A stretch of DNA of 64,000 nt from Hoylesella buccalis ATCC 35310 (GCF_025151385.1 NZ_CP102287.1:744001-808000), one strand, 5' to 3'; shown: positions 1 through 8,104, numbered from the stretch's first letter. Translations and numbers: made by a program. Notes: a model not told the origin generated them from the letters alone.

Positions 1-1443
1 GTACCTGCAAAACTCAAAGAATTATATCCCCAGGCCAATATTAAGTATCTGGGTAGATGGGCAGGCTTCAGTGATGATTACCGGTGTCACTTCCTCAATC
101 CCGAAGACCCTCTGTTTGCCAAAATCCAAAAAATGTATCTCGAGGAACAAAAGGCTTTGTTCGGAACAGATCATATCTACGGAATCGACCCATTCAACGA
201 AGTAGACCCGCCCAGTTGGAAGCCCGAATATTTAAAAGAAATATCACATAATATATATCGTACCGTTACATCTGTTGATCCTGGAGCCGAGTGGATGCAG
301 ATGTCGTGGATGTTCTACCATAACAAGAAACAATGGACGCCAAAACGAATAAAAGCTTTGTTAACGGGAGTTCCACAAGGAAAAATGTCTCTACTGGATT
401 ATCATTGCGAAAACGTAGAACTTTGGAAGACAACCAATAACTTTTATGGGCAGCCATATATTTGGTGTTATTTGGGAAATTTTGGAGGAAACACAACGAT
501 TACTGGAAATGTTAAAGAAAGTGGGCAGAGGCTGAACGAGGCTCTCAACAAGAAGAACAAAAACCTGATAGGCATAGGCTCCACACTGGAAGGACTTGAC
601 GTTATACAGTTTCCTTACGAATATATTTTGACACAAGCATGGACGGCAAAACCTGCTGACAAGGAGTGGATAGACAATCTTGCAGATCGGCATGTCGGCT
701 TTTCATCTCCTAAAATGCGGCAGGCTTGGCAGATATTGTTTAATGATATTTATACTCAAATCCCGAGATCATTGGGCATACTGCCAGCATTACGACCCAT
801 ATTAGGGAAGAATCAGGAGCGTCGAACAGGAATTACTTACCCAGCAAAACGCCTGGAAGAGGTTTGGAAACTTATGAGTCACGTTTCCGAATGTGATAGA
901 AATGAATATCAGTTGGATCTTATTGCTGTTGGCAGACAAGTTTTAGGCAATAAATTTTTAAAGTTAAAGTTGGAACTTGATTCATGCTATGTAAATAAAG
1001 ATTTAGTTGGCTTACAGCGTACAGGAAACACAATGAAAGAGATTTTGGTCGACTTGGATTATCTCACTGCTGGCAACTCTCGCTGCTCCATTGGTAAATG
1101 GATTGATGATGCGCGTGACTATGGAAATAATGACCTGGAAAAAGCATACTATGAAAAGAATGCACGAAATCTCATTACAACATGGGGAGGCTCACTTAAC
1201 GACTATGCCAATAGAACGTGGAGCGGGCTTATTCGAACCTACTACGTTCGTAGGTGGAGTATGTATATTGACGAGTTGACAGCATCTGTTATGTCAGGAA
1301 AGCCGTTCGATCAGCAACAGCTTGATAAGACAATAGGTGAATTTGAACAAAACTGGGTTAACTCAACAGAAAAGATAGATTGTATCGAAACAAGTCATGT
1401 TCAGCAGTTCTGCCGTTATCTTATTCAAAAATATGGAATATAG
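1..1443 (+). CDS. Alpha-N-acetylglucosaminidase, GH89 (5' end outside the window)
   Basis: Exo-hydrolase removing terminal alpha-linked N-acetylglucosamine from glycans such as heparan sulfate or mucin-type chains; probably exported, although the N-terminus is not visible. The frame is open from base 1, so at least 480 residues of the C-terminal part are present. It carries the family signature FNEVDPP, whose Glu (codon 199-201) matches the first catalytic Glu of NAGLU. The conserved QPYIWCYLGNFGG block follows, then STLEG, whose Glu (codon 589-591) matches the second catalytic Glu. The remainder fits the all-alpha C-terminal domain. It ends at TAG 1441-1443 with no clear terminator. The next gene on the strand is an ECF sigma factor. 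The family call is sure; the substrate is inferred. Confidence 0.93.
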   Translation, partial: VPAKLKELYPQANIKYLGRWAGFSDDYRCHFLNPEDPLFAKIQKMYLEEQKALFGTDHIYGIDPFNEVDPPSWKPEYLKEISHNIYRTVTSVDPGAEWMQMSWMFYHNKKQWTPKRIKALLTGVPQGKMSLLDYHCENVELWKTTNNFYGQPYIWCYLGNFGGNTTITGNVKESGQRLNEALNKKNKNLIGIGSTLEGLDVIQFPYEYILTQAWTAKPADKEWIDNLADRHVGFSSPKMRQAWQILFNDIYTQIPRSLGILPALRPILGKNQERRTGITYPAKRLEEVWKLMSHVSECDRNEYQLDLIAVGRQVLGNKFLKLKLELDSCYVNKDLVGLQRTGNTMKEILVDLDYLTAGNSRCSIGKWIDDARDYGNNDLEKAYYEKNARNLITTWGGSLNDYANRTWSGLIRTYYVRRWSMYIDELTASVMSGKPFDQQQLDKTIGEFEQNWVNSTEKIDCIETSHVQQFCRYLIQKYGI

Positions 1444-1504
1444 GTTCTTGCCATGTGAAATTTCTTCTTGTAACATAAACTTCATCACATTTTAGCATAT
1501 TAAA

Positions 1505-1536
1505 GTTGTTGATAATCAATATTTTTTATAGATTTG
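1505..1536 (+). promoter_or_regulatory. Bacteroidetes-type promoter for the ECF sigma gene
   Basis: GTTG at 1505-1508, a 20-bp spacer, then TAGATTTG at 1529-1536, matching the TTTG / TAnnTTTG pattern of Bacteroidetes housekeeping promoters. The implied leader is about 55 nt. Confidence 0.55.
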
Positions 1537-1595
1537 TCATGTAATAAACTGAACAGTTAATTCGTCAGTAAATGTACATGAAATAGCAGTTTTGT

Positions 1596-2156
1596 ATGAA
1601 TCAAGAAGACGTAGTATCGATAAAAGAACTCAAAAATGGCAGTCAACTTGCGTTTGCTGGCATATATAAACTATATGCCAGCCGAGCTTATCTTCTTGCA
1701 TTTAAATATTTCGGAGACAAGTATATGGCAGAAGATGCTGTTCAAAATGCATTTATCAAGTTATGGAATAATAGAAAAACGCTTAACGAGTCTTGCCCAA
1801 TCCAAAATTATCTTTTCTGCATTCTCAAAAACGACATCATAAATACTCTCCGAGACAATAAGAAGAAAATAGCAGGAGCTCACTTCTGGCTCAAAGAATT
1901 GGTATCCGAAGATGATGGCGATGAGGTGCGATTCGTCAGAGAAAAACAGTGGAAAAAGGTGATGAGAGCTGTGGAAGTCTTACCGCCACAACAAAAGAAG
2001 ATATTCAAACTAAAACTTAGTAATTATTCTAATTCTGAAATTGCCAACATGTTAAATGTTTCTGTCAATACTATAAAATACATGTATTATATTTCGCTCA
2101 AACAAATAAGAACACTTGTCAAGGTGCTTCTGGTCGTCTTTGTTTTTAATCCGTGA
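1596..2156 (+). CDS. ECF-family RNA polymerase sigma-70 factor
   Basis: Alternative sigma factor of 186 residues. Region 2 spans about residues 20-85 (AYLLAFKYFGDKYMAEDAVQ, then AFIKLWNNR). Region 4 spans about residues 125-175, with PPQQKKIFKL and the helix-turn-helix SNSEIANMLNVSVNTIKY. The hydrophobic C-terminal tail (VKVLLVVFVF) is typical of Bacteroidetes members. In this phylum such factors usually sit beside a FecR-like anti-sigma gene and a SusC/D pair; here neither follows, because the next genes are ribosomal and on the opposite strand. It may control glycan genes upstream of the window, next to the GH89 gene, or act without a local anti-sigma partner. ATG 1596 keeps the full region 2. 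Confidence 0.9.
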   Translation: MNQEDVVSIKELKNGSQLAFAGIYKLYASRAYLLAFKYFGDKYMAEDAVQNAFIKLWNNRKTLNESCPIQNYLFCILKNDIINTLRDNKKKIAGAHFWLKELVSEDDGDEVRFVREKQWKKVMRAVEVLPPQQKKIFKLKLSNYSNSEIANMLNVSVNTIKYMYYISLKQIRTLVKVLLVVFVFNP

Positions 2157-2182
2157 TGTTAGCTTATAAAAAATGAGGCAGA

Positions 2183-2220
2183 TCTCTTTGACAAGTTTGG
2201 CTTGTTAGATGTCAAAGAGA
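2183..2220. terminator. 11-bp perfect hairpin after the sigma gene
   Basis: TCTCTTTGACA at 2183-2193 pairs perfectly with 2210-2220, with a 16-nt loop that can itself pair (CAAG/CTTG). It lies 27 nt after the sigma stop codon but has no T tract on the plus strand, so it could be a weak terminator or a 3' stabilising stem. Confidence 0.45.
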
Positions 2221-2265
2221 AACCAATGGTTCTCGGATAGTTACAGACAATAGACATGTTAGTCA

Positions 2266-2306
2266 AATCAAAAATCCCGATTGGTCAGCTGTGCGACCAA
2301 TCGGGA
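2266..2306 (-). terminator. Intrinsic terminator of the rpsF-rpsR-rplI operon
   Basis: A perfect 12-bp stem (2275-2286 with 2295-2306, arm CCCGATTGGTC plus one T) has an 8-nt loop. Read on the minus strand it is followed by TTTTTG and more T-rich sequence. It lies about 110 nt past the rplI stop codon. Confidence 0.75.
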
Positions 2307-2415
2307 ATACATATAGATTTGCTTTACAGTGCAATTATATATCTAAAAATAATATCCACTGAAGAACATGGATGGGTGTTGGGCAATCAACAATGCGCGC
2401 AACAGATCCCGCCAC

Positions 2416-3006
2416 TTATTCAGCAGCCTCTTCAGCGTTTTCAGCTGCTGGGGCTTCTGCCTCTTCTGTTACTTCGGTTTCTGCAACAGGTGCTTCAGCA
2501 TTTGCTGCCTCTTCAGCAAGTTCTGAAACCTTCTTCGTTTCAGCTGCTGACTCTTCCTTTGGTGCATTTTCAGCTACCACTTTCACAGGAATCTTCACTT
2601 CTACTTCCTTGTGGAAGTGAACGACAGCCTCATAGTCACCTACCTTCTTGATGTCACGCATGGTAACAATCTTGCGGTCGATGTCAAAGCCTTTCTTAGC
2701 CAACTCTTCTGCCACAGTAGCAGCGGTAACCGAACCATAGGTAACACCGGAAGCAGAAACCTTGGCCGTTATTTCCAAAGCTACATTTTCCAATGCGGCG
2801 GCCTTCTTCTCAGCTTCTGCTTTCAAAGCAGCCAACTTGTGAGCCTGCTGTCTCATGTCCTCTGCAAGAACCTTCTTAGCAGATTCTGATGCGATAACTG
2901 CCTTGCCTGTTGGAATCAAATAGTTACGTCCGTAACCCTTCTTTACGTTCACTATATCGTTCTTGTATCCAAGACCGATGATGTCTTCTTTCAGTATAAT
3001 CTCCAT
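2416..3006 (-). CDS. rplI: 50S ribosomal protein L9
   Basis: Large-subunit ribosomal protein L9, 196 residues. The N-terminal rRNA-binding domain is clear (EIILKEDIIGLGYKNDIVNV, then KKGYGRNYLIPTGKA), followed by the long linker helix and the C-terminal domain to about residue 148. The last 45 or so residues are a low-complexity acidic tail rich in Ala and Glu, which makes the protein longer than the usual 148-165 residues. The start is ATG at 3004-3006, with a very strong purine-rich ribosome-binding site (GGAGGAGG) just upstream. It is the last gene of rpsF-rpsR-rplI; there is no ssb between rpsF and rpsR. Confidence 0.97.
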   Translation of the reverse strand: MEIILKEDIIGLGYKNDIVNVKKGYGRNYLIPTGKAVIASESAKKVLAEDMRQQAHKLAALKAEAEKKAAALENVALEITAKVSASGVTYGSVTAATVAEELAKKGFDIDRKIVTMRDIKKVGDYEAVVHFHKEVEVKIPVKVVAENAPKEESAAETKKVSELAEEAANAEAPVAETEVTEEAEAPAAENAEEAAE

Positions 3007-3025
3007 TCTGTTTCCTCCTCCTTAT

Positions 3026-3298
3026 TTATTTCATCAAATCGGTTACGTAAGGAAGCAGTGCAATCTGGCGAGCACGCTTAACAGCCTGTGCCACACGACG
3101 CTGATACTTCAAAGATGTTCCTGTAATACGACGTGGCAAAATCTTGCCTTGCTCGTTCAAGAATTTCTTGAGGAACTCAGGATCCTTATAGTCAATATAT
3201 TTGATACCGCTCTTCTTAAAACGGCAATACTTTTTCTTCTTAGTGTCCACTGAAGGTGGAGTCAAATAACGAATTTCTGATTTATTCTGTGCTGCCAT
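3026..3298 (-). CDS. rpsR: 30S ribosomal protein S18
   Basis: Small-subunit protein S18, which partners S6 in the platform of the 30S subunit. It has 90 residues with the expected core: [18 protein letters not shown], [24 protein letters not shown] sequence and the basic [19 protein letters not shown] helix. It starts 2 nt after the rpsF stop and ends 19 nt before rplI, so translation is probably coupled within the operon. Confidence 0.97.
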   Translation of the reverse strand: MAAQNKSEIRYLTPPSVDTKKKKYCRFKKSGIKYIDYKDPEFLKKFLNEQGKILPRRITGTSLKYQRRVAQAVKRARQIALLPYVTDLMK

Positions 3299-3300
3299 GA

Positions 3301-3645
3301 TTATGCCTCCTTTTTGTTTGCATATTTCTGCTTTCTCTTCAATGCATACTCAGCAGCATACTTGTCGAGCTTAACAGTCATATAACGAATTACTTTCTCG
3401 TCGCGACGGAAGCCGGTTTCGAGCGTTTGTACCAATGTGGGCTCACCCTTGAACTCAAACAGGCAATAGAAGCCCGAGTTTTTCTTCTGAATTTGGTAAG
3501 CCAATTTCTTCATACCCCAGGCCTCTTCATTCAGAATCTCGGCACCATTGTCGGTGAGCAGCTTCTTGAACTTAGCGACCGTTTCCTTCATCTGTTCATC
3601 AGACAAAACGGGAGTCAAAATGAAAACGGTTTCGTATTGATTCAT
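3301..3645 (-). CDS. rpsF: 30S ribosomal protein S6
   Basis: Small-subunit protein S6, 114 residues. It begins [18 protein letters not shown] and contains the conserved [18 protein letters not shown] strand and the [16 protein letters not shown] segment. It is the first gene of rpsF-rpsR-rplI, with a good Bacteroidetes promoter 47 nt upstream. In many bacteria S6 and S18 together bind an element in this operon's leader. The leader here is only about 40 nt and I do not see a clear S6:S18 motif. Confidence 0.97.
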   Translation of the reverse strand: MNQYETVFILTPVLSDEQMKETVAKFKKLLTDNGAEILNEEAWGMKKLAYQIQKKNSGFYCLFEFKGEPTLVQTLETGFRRDEKVIRYMTVKLDKYAAEYALKRKQKYANKKEA

Positions 3646-3691
3646 ACTACTTTAAAAATTAATGATTAAATATTTTTTGCAAATTGCGGTG

Positions 3692-3723
3692 CAAAGGTAC
3701 TGTTTTTTTGCAAGTCTGCCAAA
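3692..3723 (-). promoter_or_regulatory. Promoter of rpsF-rpsR-rplI
   Basis: On the minus strand TTTG (3720-3723) is separated by 20 bp from TACCTTTG (3692-3699), an excellent match to the Bacteroidetes consensus. It overlaps the divergent promoter of the small membrane-protein gene. Confidence 0.7.
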
Positions 3724-3740
3724 TAATTTTCGTACTTTTG
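3707..3740 (+). promoter_or_regulatory. Divergent promoter for the small membrane-protein gene
   Basis: TTTG at 3707-3710 and TACTTTTG at 3733-3740 with a 22-bp spacer, slightly longer than usual. The start codon follows 20 nt downstream of the -7 box. Confidence 0.5.
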
Positions 3741-3760
3741 TCGACAAATACAGATTACTG

Positions 3761-3943
3761 ATGAGAAACAAGTTATCTCCCACGATGGCACTCTACTGCG
3801 TATACCTAGGGGTGTTCCTTCTCGTGCTCAGCCACGTTACTGGCTGGAACAGGATGAACGGTCTGTTGCTCACGGCTTTATTGCTCATTTTCTTGGGTAT
3901 TATCGGTTATATTCTCATCCAAAAGCATCAAGACAAATACTAA
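3761..3943 (+). CDS. Small membrane protein of unknown function, two transmembrane segments
   Basis: 60-residue protein starting at ATG 3761. An upstream in-frame ATG at 3662 would place the start before the promoter's -7 box, so it was not used. Two hydrophobic helices are visible, about residues 9-24 (MALYCVYLGVFLLVLSHV) and 32-50 (GLLLTALLLIFLGIIGYI), separated by a short polar turn (TGWNRMN) and ending in a charged tail (QKHQDKY). It lies divergently next to rpsF. I do not recognise the family. Confidence is for the gene being real, given the promoter and membrane topology. Confidence 0.65.
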   Translation: MRNKLSPTMALYCVYLGVFLLVLSHVTGWNRMNGLLLTALLLIFLGIIGYILIQKHQDKY

Positions 3944-4070
3944 AATCCAAGCAGCTTGTTTCTTGTCCACACCTATCACTGCCTACCTTGTTTACAGGTA
4001 CCTTGTTTATAAGTACCTTTCATGTCATTGAGTAGAATACTGTTAGTAGCTGTTTTGTATTATTATACAA

Positions 4071-4874
4071 CTAAATGCTCAGCTCATATTTTCCCTCGAA
4101 CGTGATGTTTACTTTGATTACATAACTTGTTGTAGAGTCGGGTATTGGCAGGTACGCTTTAAAATTCACGCTCTGTGAGGAATGATGATCAAAAACAATG
4201 TCTGAAAGAATACATTGCGTGTAAAATTGTTGCGGAATGAATTTTTGAAAGTCTGCTTTTTTGAAATCTCGTGAGAACAATTTGTTGGCACCATTGTAAA
4301 CACTGATGTGTACAATGTTATCGTAATAAACGTTGCCCACCTCAACACCTTCGTCGGTATAAGAATTCTTGATGATTTTATACGTTGTAGGGTTTACCTG
4401 AACATAAAGGTGGTAACGCTGTTTATCGACATTGATGACGGTATCGCGTTTGATTAAACTATTTTGGTTTAACGCCACAGGTTGTTTGCGCATAAAGGCA
4501 AATTCGTTCTCCGGATTGTCACTCTTGACCAAACGAACCACGTCACCATACTGGTTTTTAAATTCAAAAAGATGCTCCGTTTGTCGGACAATAGCATATT
4601 TGACAGCAGACGAGCTTTGTAAAATCAGTGAGTCTTGAACAATCTTGAAATAGACAGGGATGCTGGTTGAGTCAGGATAATAAATCGTATCCTTTTGAAC
4701 TTTGAAAACAACATCTTCTTCGTCATCATTCAACCAAATGCCTTGCAAAAGCTGCTTGGCCTTCACATCTTCTTGCGCCAATGCTTTCTCGTCCTGCTTA
4801 CTCTTATTTGCGCAACCGGCAGCAAAGAACATGAGGACGAGTAGAAAGACAGTTGTGGAGATAGATGTTTTCAT
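4071..4874 (-). CDS. Exported lipoprotein, possibly DUF4738 family
   Basis: 267-residue protein starting at ATG 4872-4874. The nine upstream in-frame codons begin with TTG and are less likely. The N-terminus is a lipoprotein signal (hydrophobic TTVFLLVLMFFAAGC with Cys at about residue 21), followed by a charged linker. The mature part resembles the DUF4738-type lipoproteins of Bacteroidetes (GIWLNDDEEDVVFKV, later YVIKVNITFEGKYEL). That family name is from memory and should be treated as tentative. The gene lies 42 nt downstream of rfbC on the same strand and is probably cotranscribed with it. No catalytic motif is seen. Confidence 0.8.
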   Translation of the reverse strand: MKTSISTTVFLLVLMFFAAGCANKSKQDEKALAQEDVKAKQLLQGIWLNDDEEDVVFKVQKDTIYYPDSTSIPVYFKIVQDSLILQSSSAVKYAIVRQTEHLFEFKNQYGDVVRLVKSDNPENEFAFMRKQPVALNQNSLIKRDTVINVDKQRYHLYVQVNPTTYKIIKNSYTDEGVEVGNVYYDNIVHISVYNGANKLFSRDFKKADFQKFIPQQFYTQCILSDIVFDHHSSQSVNFKAYLPIPDSTTSYVIKVNITFEGKYELSI

Positions 4875-4916
4875 CGCTACATAAAGACGTTTTTGTGTCA
4901 AAATCCTAATGCAGAA

Positions 4917-5465
4917 TCAATCAAAAAGTTCGGCATCAGCTAAAGAGCAGGCTTTTAAATCTTTTTCACTGGTCACTATCTTATCTTTGTCTATGGGCCA
5001 GCTGATATTAATAGTTTCATCATCCCAACGTATTCCAGCCTCTTGTGCTGGCGCATAGTGATTGTCCACTTTATAAGTAAAGATGGCCTCGTCACTCAAA
5101 ACCAAAAAACCATGAGCAAAGCCGCGGGGAATAAACAATTGACGCTTGTTATCTTCGCTCAACTCTACACTGACATACTGGCTGAAAGTTGGTGACGACT
5201 TACGAAGGTCAACTGCCACATCAAGCACACGGCCTTTGATAACCCTTACCAATTTAGCTTGCGAACACTCACCTTTCTGATAATGCAAGCCGCGCAAGAC
5301 ACCAAAGCTGGATTTAGATTCATTGTCTTGAATAAAAACAACCTGTCCAATCTGTTTCTGAAAATCAGCCTGCTTCCATGCTTCAAAAAAATAGCCACGC
5401 GCATCCTCAAACACTTTTGGTTCGATGATCCATACTCCTTTGATTTTTGTTTCTGTGTACTTCAT
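4917..5465 (-). CDS. rfbC: dTDP-4-dehydrorhamnose 3,5-epimerase
   Basis: RmlC/RfbC, third enzyme of dTDP-L-rhamnose synthesis for cell-surface polysaccharide. It has 182 residues from ATG 5463-5465, preceded by AGAAGGG; an upstream in-frame GTG is less likely. Cupin-fold motifs are intact: EDARGYFFEAW, GVLRGLHYQ (active-site His), RVIKGRVLDVAVDLR, FIPRGFAHGFLVLSD and YKVDNHYAP (conserved Tyr). The rfbA, rfbB and rfbD genes are not in this window, so the pathway genes appear scattered. It shares a transcript with the downstream lipoprotein gene and has its own promoter. Confidence 0.95.
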   Translation of the reverse strand: MKYTETKIKGVWIIEPKVFEDARGYFFEAWKQADFQKQIGQVVFIQDNESKSSFGVLRGLHYQKGECSQAKLVRVIKGRVLDVAVDLRKSSPTFSQYVSVELSEDNKRQLFIPRGFAHGFLVLSDEAIFTYKVDNHYAPAQEAGIRWDDETINISWPIDKDKIVTSEKDLKACSLADAELFD

Positions 5466-5495
5466 TATTGACCCTTCTGAAAGTATTCTATAAAG

Positions 5496-5526
5496 CAAAG
5501 GTACCACAATTCAACAGAACTGCAAA
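5496..5526 (-). promoter_or_regulatory. Promoter of rfbC
   Basis: On the minus strand TTTG (5523-5526), a 19-bp spacer and TACCTTTG (5496-5503). This gives a leader of about 25 nt to the ATG. Confidence 0.65.
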
Positions 5527-5572
5527 GTTTTTGTTGCTTTTATTTATCACCGTTGCAATTTTCACGTTTTTA

Positions 5573-5604
5573 GTTGCTCTATTCGTAAAAAAACGATAAA
5601 TTTG
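5573..5604 (+). promoter_or_regulatory. Promoter of the HU-like/SPOR gene, nearly on top of its start codon
   Basis: GTTG at 5573-5576, a 20-bp spacer and TAAATTTG at 5597-5604. The GTG start codon begins at 5610, only 5 nt beyond the -7 box, so the transcript would be leaderless or nearly so. Confidence 0.6.
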
Positions 5605-5609
5605 CAAAC

Positions 5610-6716
5610 GTGATTGAATTGGAAAAACATATCGAAACGCTGCTTTTGGACAATGACTGTGTCATCATTCCAAATTTTGGTGGGTTCATGGCTCATCCCG
5701 TTCATGCTCACTATGAAGAGCAAGATGAGTTGTACTATCCCCCACTCCGCACCATTGGGTTCAATCCACAACTTACCATCAACGATTCATTACTGGCACA
5801 GTCGTATGTAGACGTATACGATATCAGTTATCCCGAGGCTCTTCGCCGGATTGAACGTGAGGTTATTGAAATCAAAGAGCATCTCTCAAACGAGGGGCAA
5901 TTCCATTTGTCAGACATTGGCACGCTACATTATAATAATAGTGAAGGGATATTTACATTCATACCATGCGAGGCCGGCATCTTGACGCCCACCCTGTATG
6001 GTCTGAATTCATTGGATATATCCCCTATTTCAAGCGTCACTTCTACTCAACAAGCTACTCAAACAAGCTTTATTGAACAAGCTGAATCACAGCTCAATAA
6101 GGCTGATCATGCAGACACTTCAAAGCCATCGGAAGAGCAGCTCATGCCCGCAGAAGTGAAGCTACCTGACACTGATGATAATTCGGGCAAAACTATCCGA
6201 GTTAAAGTCAGCGTCATCAGAAACCTGGTTGCAGCTTGTTTGGTGGCTGTGGCGTTCTTTTTGTTTCCGACAACGCTAAACCATCAGGGAAACAATGCCA
6301 AATTATTTGGCAACATTGATACCAGCTTGCTGTATCATATCATGCCCAAAGACATTATCACAGGCTCTGTAGACGTACCCAACAACGCTCCTGAGAGAAC
6401 TGAAGCAAAACCCATTTTAAAAGAAACGAAAGCGGCTGAACCTATTAAGAAAGAGGTAGAAGAGAAAACAACAGCCTACGTTATTGTTTTGGCCAGTAGG
6501 GTAACGGTCAGAAATGCAAATGCATACGTAGAAAAGTTACATCAAGCAGGCTATTCTCAGGCAAAAGTTTACACGAAAAATAAAAGCACAAGAGTAATCT
6601 ACGGACAGTATGAAACCGAAAGTGCCGCATACAATGCCTTGAACAACCTTCAAAACCAAAAGGAATTTGCGGATGGTTGGATTTTGAAACTCTCCCCCAT
6701 TTCCTCTCATAAATAA
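5610..6716 (+). CDS. HU-CCDC81-type SPOR domain protein
   Basis: 368-residue protein with a GTG start; the next in-frame ATG would remove conserved sequence. Residues 1-130 match the prokaryotic HU-like domains of CCDC81 type (IETLLLDNDCVIIPNFGGF, then the LTINDSLLAQSY and FHLSDIGTL blocks). A low-complexity linker follows, then one transmembrane segment at about 206-222 (NLVAACLVAVAFFLF), a second linker, and a C-terminal SPOR domain at about 290-365 (AYVIVLASRVTVRNANAYVE, then RVIYGQYETESAAYNAL). SPOR domains bind denuded peptidoglycan at division sites, so the expected layout is a cytoplasmic HU-like part and a periplasmic SPOR part. A FHA gene follows after 9 nt. Confidence 0.88.
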   Translation: MIELEKHIETLLLDNDCVIIPNFGGFMAHPVHAHYEEQDELYYPPLRTIGFNPQLTINDSLLAQSYVDVYDISYPEALRRIEREVIEIKEHLSNEGQFHLSDIGTLHYNNSEGIFTFIPCEAGILTPTLYGLNSLDISPISSVTSTQQATQTSFIEQAESQLNKADHADTSKPSEEQLMPAEVKLPDTDDNSGKTIRVKVSVIRNLVAACLVAVAFFLFPTTLNHQGNNAKLFGNIDTSLLYHIMPKDIITGSVDVPNNAPERTEAKPILKETKAAEPIKKEVEEKTTAYVIVLASRVTVRNANAYVEKLHQAGYSQAKVYTKNKSTRVIYGQYETESAAYNALNNLQNQKEFADGWILKLSPISSHK

Positions 6717-6725
6717 CCTGTAACA

Positions 6726-7259
6726 TTGAAAAGAGTTCGATGTCCCAAATGTGACAATTACATCACATTTGACGAGACAAAATATTCTAACGGTCAATCT
6801 TTAGTTTTCCAATGTCCTGAATGCAACAAACAATTCAGGATTAAGATAGGTGTATCCAAACTGAAAGAAAGACAAAAGGACATGAAAATCGATGAAAACG
6901 CTCATCAACAAGCCTATGGAGCAATTGTTGTTATAGAGAACGTTTTCCACTACAAACAAGTTCTTCCCCTTCAGTTCGGCGTCAATCACATTGGACGCTA
7001 CGTGAAAGGCAACAACATAGAATGCCCTATCGAAACGACCGACCCCAGCGTTGACCTGACGCACTGCAACATCACAGTGTCCAAAGACAAACATGGTAAG
7101 CTGAAATACGAGCTCAGCGACGGCCCCAGCTATACCGGTACATTCGTAAACAACCAACTACTGGGCGACCGCGAACGCAGAATCATCCGAGAAGGTTCGC
7201 TGTTTACCATCGGGGCAACCAGCATTATTTTACGAACGTCTGACCAGGATGATGAATAA
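6726..7259 (+). CDS. Zinc-ribbon / FHA domain protein
   Basis: 177-residue protein with a TTG start at 6726, the only usable start that retains the N-terminal zinc ribbon. The ribbon is CPKC at residues 5-8 and CPEC near 29-32. The FHA domain spans about residues 75-170 (GVNHIGRY, then DPSVDLTHCNITV and NDQ/NNQLLGDRERRIIREGS-type strands), where the conserved Arg and the Ser/His region are the phosphothreonine-binding positions. The gene begins 9 nt after the stop of the HU-like/SPOR gene and in the same reading frame, so translation is probably coupled. A partner kinase is not seen nearby. Function is inferred only as phosphoprotein binding. Confidence 0.85.
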   Translation: MKRVRCPKCDNYITFDETKYSNGQSLVFQCPECNKQFRIKIGVSKLKERQKDMKIDENAHQQAYGAIVVIENVFHYKQVLPLQFGVNHIGRYVKGNNIECPIETTDPSVDLTHCNITVSKDKHGKLKYELSDGPSYTGTFVNNQLLGDRERRIIREGSLFTIGATSIILRTSDQDDE

Positions 7260-7309
7260 AAAGCGAGTCACGTGCCATATTTTTTCAATATTGTTACATT
7301 CGCTATTCG

Positions 7310-8104
7310 TTATTTGTTCACAACCTCGTCAAATTGTTTGTTCACTTCAAGCATCCATTCGGGAAGTTTCGCGATTGCGTTATCAATCAATTCTTTTGGC
7401 ATGGTCTTGTAAAAAGCGTATGCCATGGGGCCAGAAATGGCAGCCAAAGTGTCTGCATCACCGCCTAAGGCAATTGCCAACTTCAAACAGTCCGCATAAT
7501 CTGTGCTTTCTAAGAAGCAGATAAGGGCAGTTGGGACTGTCTGTTGGCAGCTCTCATCAAAATCATAGTTGGGTTTTATACCTTGATAAGTCAAGTCCGA
7601 CCAATTTGGGTAGTATTTTTCAAGCACATGTTCTCGAATAAAATCTTTGTTTTTCCCGTGCATACCATAGAATATAGCCAAAGCAGTTGCTACTGCTCCT
7701 TTAATTCCCTCGGGATGATTATGGGTAGGCATCGCTGTCTGTGTAGCCAGTTCTATACATTCTTTGACATCCTTAGCCATAAATCCAGCCGATGAAACCC
7801 TCATGGCACTACCATTACCACAAGAGTAATAAGATGGCTGAATATCTTTTGCAATCAGCCATCTTGCAAACCGTCCGCCAAATCCACGATAAAAGTCTGC
7901 ACGGCATCTCTTCCATAGGTTTTCAGCCATATTCAAATTCTTAATAAGTGCTTCCGCGCATGCAAACGTGCAAACGGTATCATCAGTATAAGTATTCGAT
8001 GAAAGTAGTAAATCGACCGCATTATAATTTTTTGTTCGATTTTCAAATTCGTACGGCATTCCTGCGATGTCGCCAATTGCTGCGCTTAATAGTAGATTCT
8101 TCAT
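7310..8104 (-). CDS. ADP-ribosylglycohydrolase family protein
   Basis: 264-residue member of the DraG/ARH family, which removes ADP-ribose from proteins or related adducts using two Mg ions. The metal-binding motifs are present: N-terminal AAIGDIAGMPYEF, TYTDDT (residues 38-43), MPTHNHPEGIKGA near residue 128, and the C-terminal ALGGDADTLAAI with its conserved Asp pair near 215-220. The length is normal for the family. It stands alone, convergent with the FHA gene (50 nt between stop codons), with no toxin or ADP-ribosyltransferase beside it. The physiological target is unknown. Confidence 0.9.
   Translation of the reverse strand: MKNLLLSAAIGDIAGMPYEFENRTKNYNAVDLLLSSNTYTDDTVCTFACAEALIKNLNMAENLWKRCRADFYRGFGGRFARWLIAKDIQPSYYSCGNGSAMRVSSAGFMAKDVKECIELATQTAMPTHNHPEGIKGAVATALAIFYGMHGKNKDFIREHVLEKYYPNWSDLTYQGIKPNYDFDESCQQTVPTALICFLESTDYADCLKLAIALGGDADTLAAISGPMAYAFYKTMPKELIDNAIAKLPEWMLEVNKQFDEVVNK

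Noticed and set aside
2256..2651. Gln/Leu-rich 131-codon frame overlapping the end of rplI
   Set aside because: It is the antisense reading of the Ala/Glu-rich L9 tail, and its start lies next to the operon terminator.
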